Positions 62,829-64,000 of a stretch of 64,000 bases of DNA are shown here, piece by piece. The notes beneath the pieces were generated by a model, which had not been told where the DNA came from, made no database searches, and saw only the letters and a list, made by a program, of their open reading frames with translations. Made by a program: the position numbers and the translations under genes. Location: NCBI GenBank assembly GCA_934140005.1, contig CAKPBB010000006.1:8291-72290 (forward strand), written 5' to 3'. The number at the start of each line of letters is the position of its first letter. Position 1 is the first letter of the stretch. This DNA comes from an uncultured Clostridia bacterium. GTDB taxonomy: Bacteria; Bacillota; Clostridia; TANB77; CAG-508.

Positions 62829-63584
62829 CTTTCACATAATAATAATATATATGAAAAATTGTTCTTGTGCAGAGAACAATTAAAACAAAGGTAACAACCA
62901 AATAAATTATACCATAATTTTGTCGTTATGTAAAGTAGAACAACAATTAAAGGAATTGCTTGAAGAAGTTGGAAAATAAATTGCAATATAATAAATATTT
63001 CAGCATTATCAAGATTAAGATGTATAGAGAGATCAGGTTGGTAAAATAATATAAAAAGTAAAGAATTTCAGTATAATTAAATGCTGAAGTTCTTTATTTT
63101 TATATGAAATTATATATTTTGAAATGCGAAAAATGTCGAACGAATCTTTATGAAAATGAAGCGATTTTTATTGACAATGAGTAGAAATCGTATTACTATG
63201 TAAACACTTTAGAACGAGTTTGAGATTCAAAATTATTTATGTTCAAATTAGATTTTAAATCAAATTATTATTTCAAAAATATTATTGATTTCAAAATGAA
63301 TTTAAGTCATATTCTTTTAATTCAATTGTTCAATAAATAATCAAAAATTTATAGATGTATTAATAAAAGTATCAAAAATTATAAAATAAAATATAGTAAA
63401 GAAAGCACTAAAATATGAAATTTTAAATATTTGTAAATAGTTAAGAAGGGAGGTAAGTCTTTATAGAATATAAAGATAATTCATAAAGTAATAAATATAT
63501 TGAAAAATAATTTGAAATAAATATAATTTTGTATTCTTTTAAATTGTTTTAGAGAATAAAAAGAAGAAGGGAAGCAAAATATAT
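62829..63584. other. Gene-poor stretch with one promoter and one hairpin
   Basis: I see no convincing gene. TTGACA at 63171-63176 and TACTAT at 63194-63199 have 17-bp spacing. A hairpin with AAAGAATTTCAG and CTGAAGTTCTTT followed by T residues lies at about 63057-63101 and looks like a terminator of something lost or of a short transcript. A short open stretch ending KELLEEVGK then stop (about 62980) has no start codon and may be a gene remnant. Confidence 0.45.
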
Positions 63585-64000
63585 ATGTATTTTAACGAAA
63601 ATAAAGAAGAAAAAATAAAAAAATTAAAAGAATGGGGAATGTATACACCGACAAATGATGTAATATTCAAGTATTTATTTGGAAGAGAGCAAAATAAGAA
63701 ATTATTAGAGGGATTAATAAAAGCCTTTCTAGATTTAGAAGTAGAAATAAGAGAAGTACAAGAAGAAAGTACAATGCCAAGCAGTTACATAGGTGGAAAA
63801 GAATTTAGACTAGATATATTAGCCAAAACAAAAGAAGGCATGATGATAGATATAGAAGTACAAAATAAGGATTATAAAGAAATGCCAAAAAGAATGGTTT
63901 TGTATCCATCAAGAATAGAAAGCAATGAACTAAAAAGAGGAGAAGAATATGGAGAAGTAAAAAGAGTAATATCAATGTGGATATTTAAAGAATATTTTGA
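63585..64000 (+). CDS. Rpn-family PD-(D/E)XK nuclease / putative transposase (partial)
   Basis: The frame opens at ATG 63585 and runs off the right edge after 138 codons. The start TPTNDVIFKYLFGRE matches the Rpn/PD-(D/E)XK nuclease transposase family (recombination-promoting nucleases). The catalytic core is visible as FRLDILAKTKEG followed by MIDIEVQNKDY, giving D..ExQ, and YPSRIESNELKRGEEY follows. Rpn proteins are often mobile or multicopy. AGAAGGGAAG precedes the ATG at a rather long distance. The C-terminal half is outside the window. Confidence 0.88.
   Translation, partial: MYFNENKEEKIKKLKEWGMYTPTNDVIFKYLFGREQNKKLLEGLIKAFLDLEVEIREVQEESTMPSSYIGGKEFRLDILAKTKEGMMIDIEVQNKDYKEMPKRMVLYPSRIESNELKRGEEYGEVKRVISMWIFKEYF

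Noticed and set aside
62886..62979. Open stretch ending in KVEQQLKELLEEVGK and a stop codon
   Set aside because: No start codon, only about 30 codons, no ribosome binding site. At most a gene remnant.
63115..63180. A fourth, degenerate copy of the structured repeat (TTTTGAAAT..CGAACGAATC)
   Set aside because: Only short scattered matches to the core exist and neither the outer stem nor the GCAATCTT hairpin can be formed.

Overview
This window looks like chromosomal sequence from an AT-rich, endospore-forming member of the Clostridia. The evidence is the base composition, strong GGAGG ribosome binding sites, standard stop codons (TGA used as stop), spoIVA, a GerA/GerB/GerC germinant receptor operon, a SleB-type hydrolase, PolC-type DNA polymerase III, RemA and AmaP. 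I cannot name a species; an uncultured, possibly host-associated lineage is an inference. In about twenty genes I moved the start to an internal ATG with a well-spaced ribosome binding site, because the longest open frame often began at a TTG or GTG lying inside the Shine-Dalgarno sequence.

Layout, left to right. 1-3.7 kb: the end of carB, then an ABC exporter operon (ATPase, permease, YtrA-like GntR repressor) behind a consensus promoter with a palindromic operator. 3.7-4.8 kb: a membrane diguanylate cyclase on the minus strand. 5-7.4 kb: TetR regulator and acyl-CoA synthetase. 7.6-10.3 kb: an unknown coiled-coil protein, thyA-folA, and tRNA-Asn. 10.5-18 kb: rsmE, a membrane protein, yicC, remA, rpoZ, a CMP-kinase-like kinase, then priA-def-fmt. 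18-24 kb: an Asp23/AmaP/DUF2273 envelope module leading into nusB-xseA-xseB-DUF212-fhs. 24-30.5 kb: a cytoplasmic protein with a CBM25-like start (minus), a SleB-type hydrolase, yqeG, a prepilin peptidase, an M24 peptidase, efp, a zinc-ribbon protein, a frameshifted M23 peptidase and tRNA-Trp.

30.7-35.4 kb holds the most system-like novelty: an anchored solute-binding protein fused to a von Willebrand A domain, XpaC, a second binding protein and TelA, in one transcription unit with its own promoter and terminator. 35.4-39.5 kb (minus) is the germinant receptor operon, including a probable 54-residue fourth membrane subunit. 39.7-46.8 kb: a prepilin-like surface protein, spoIVA, a small unknown gene with a long leader, an NfeD/SPFH pair, a degenerate GH18-like protein and mltG. 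47-50 kb: a large secreted GH25 muramidase with five 119-residue repeats. 50-61.7 kb: greA, a NUDIX protein, then pyrH-frr-uppS-cdsA-rseP-polC without the dxr and ispG genes usually interleaved. 61.8-64 kb: a secreted vWA protein of higher GC, a gene-poor stretch, and the start of an Rpn-family nuclease.

The most striking non-coding signal is a dispersed element of about 135 bp present three times (17963-18101, 50886-51017, 55139-55277), always between co-oriented + strand genes. Each copy has a conserved core closed by an 18-22 bp inverted repeat. The sequence of that closing stem differs between copies while the pairing is kept, as expected of a structured RNA or hairpin element under selection for folding.
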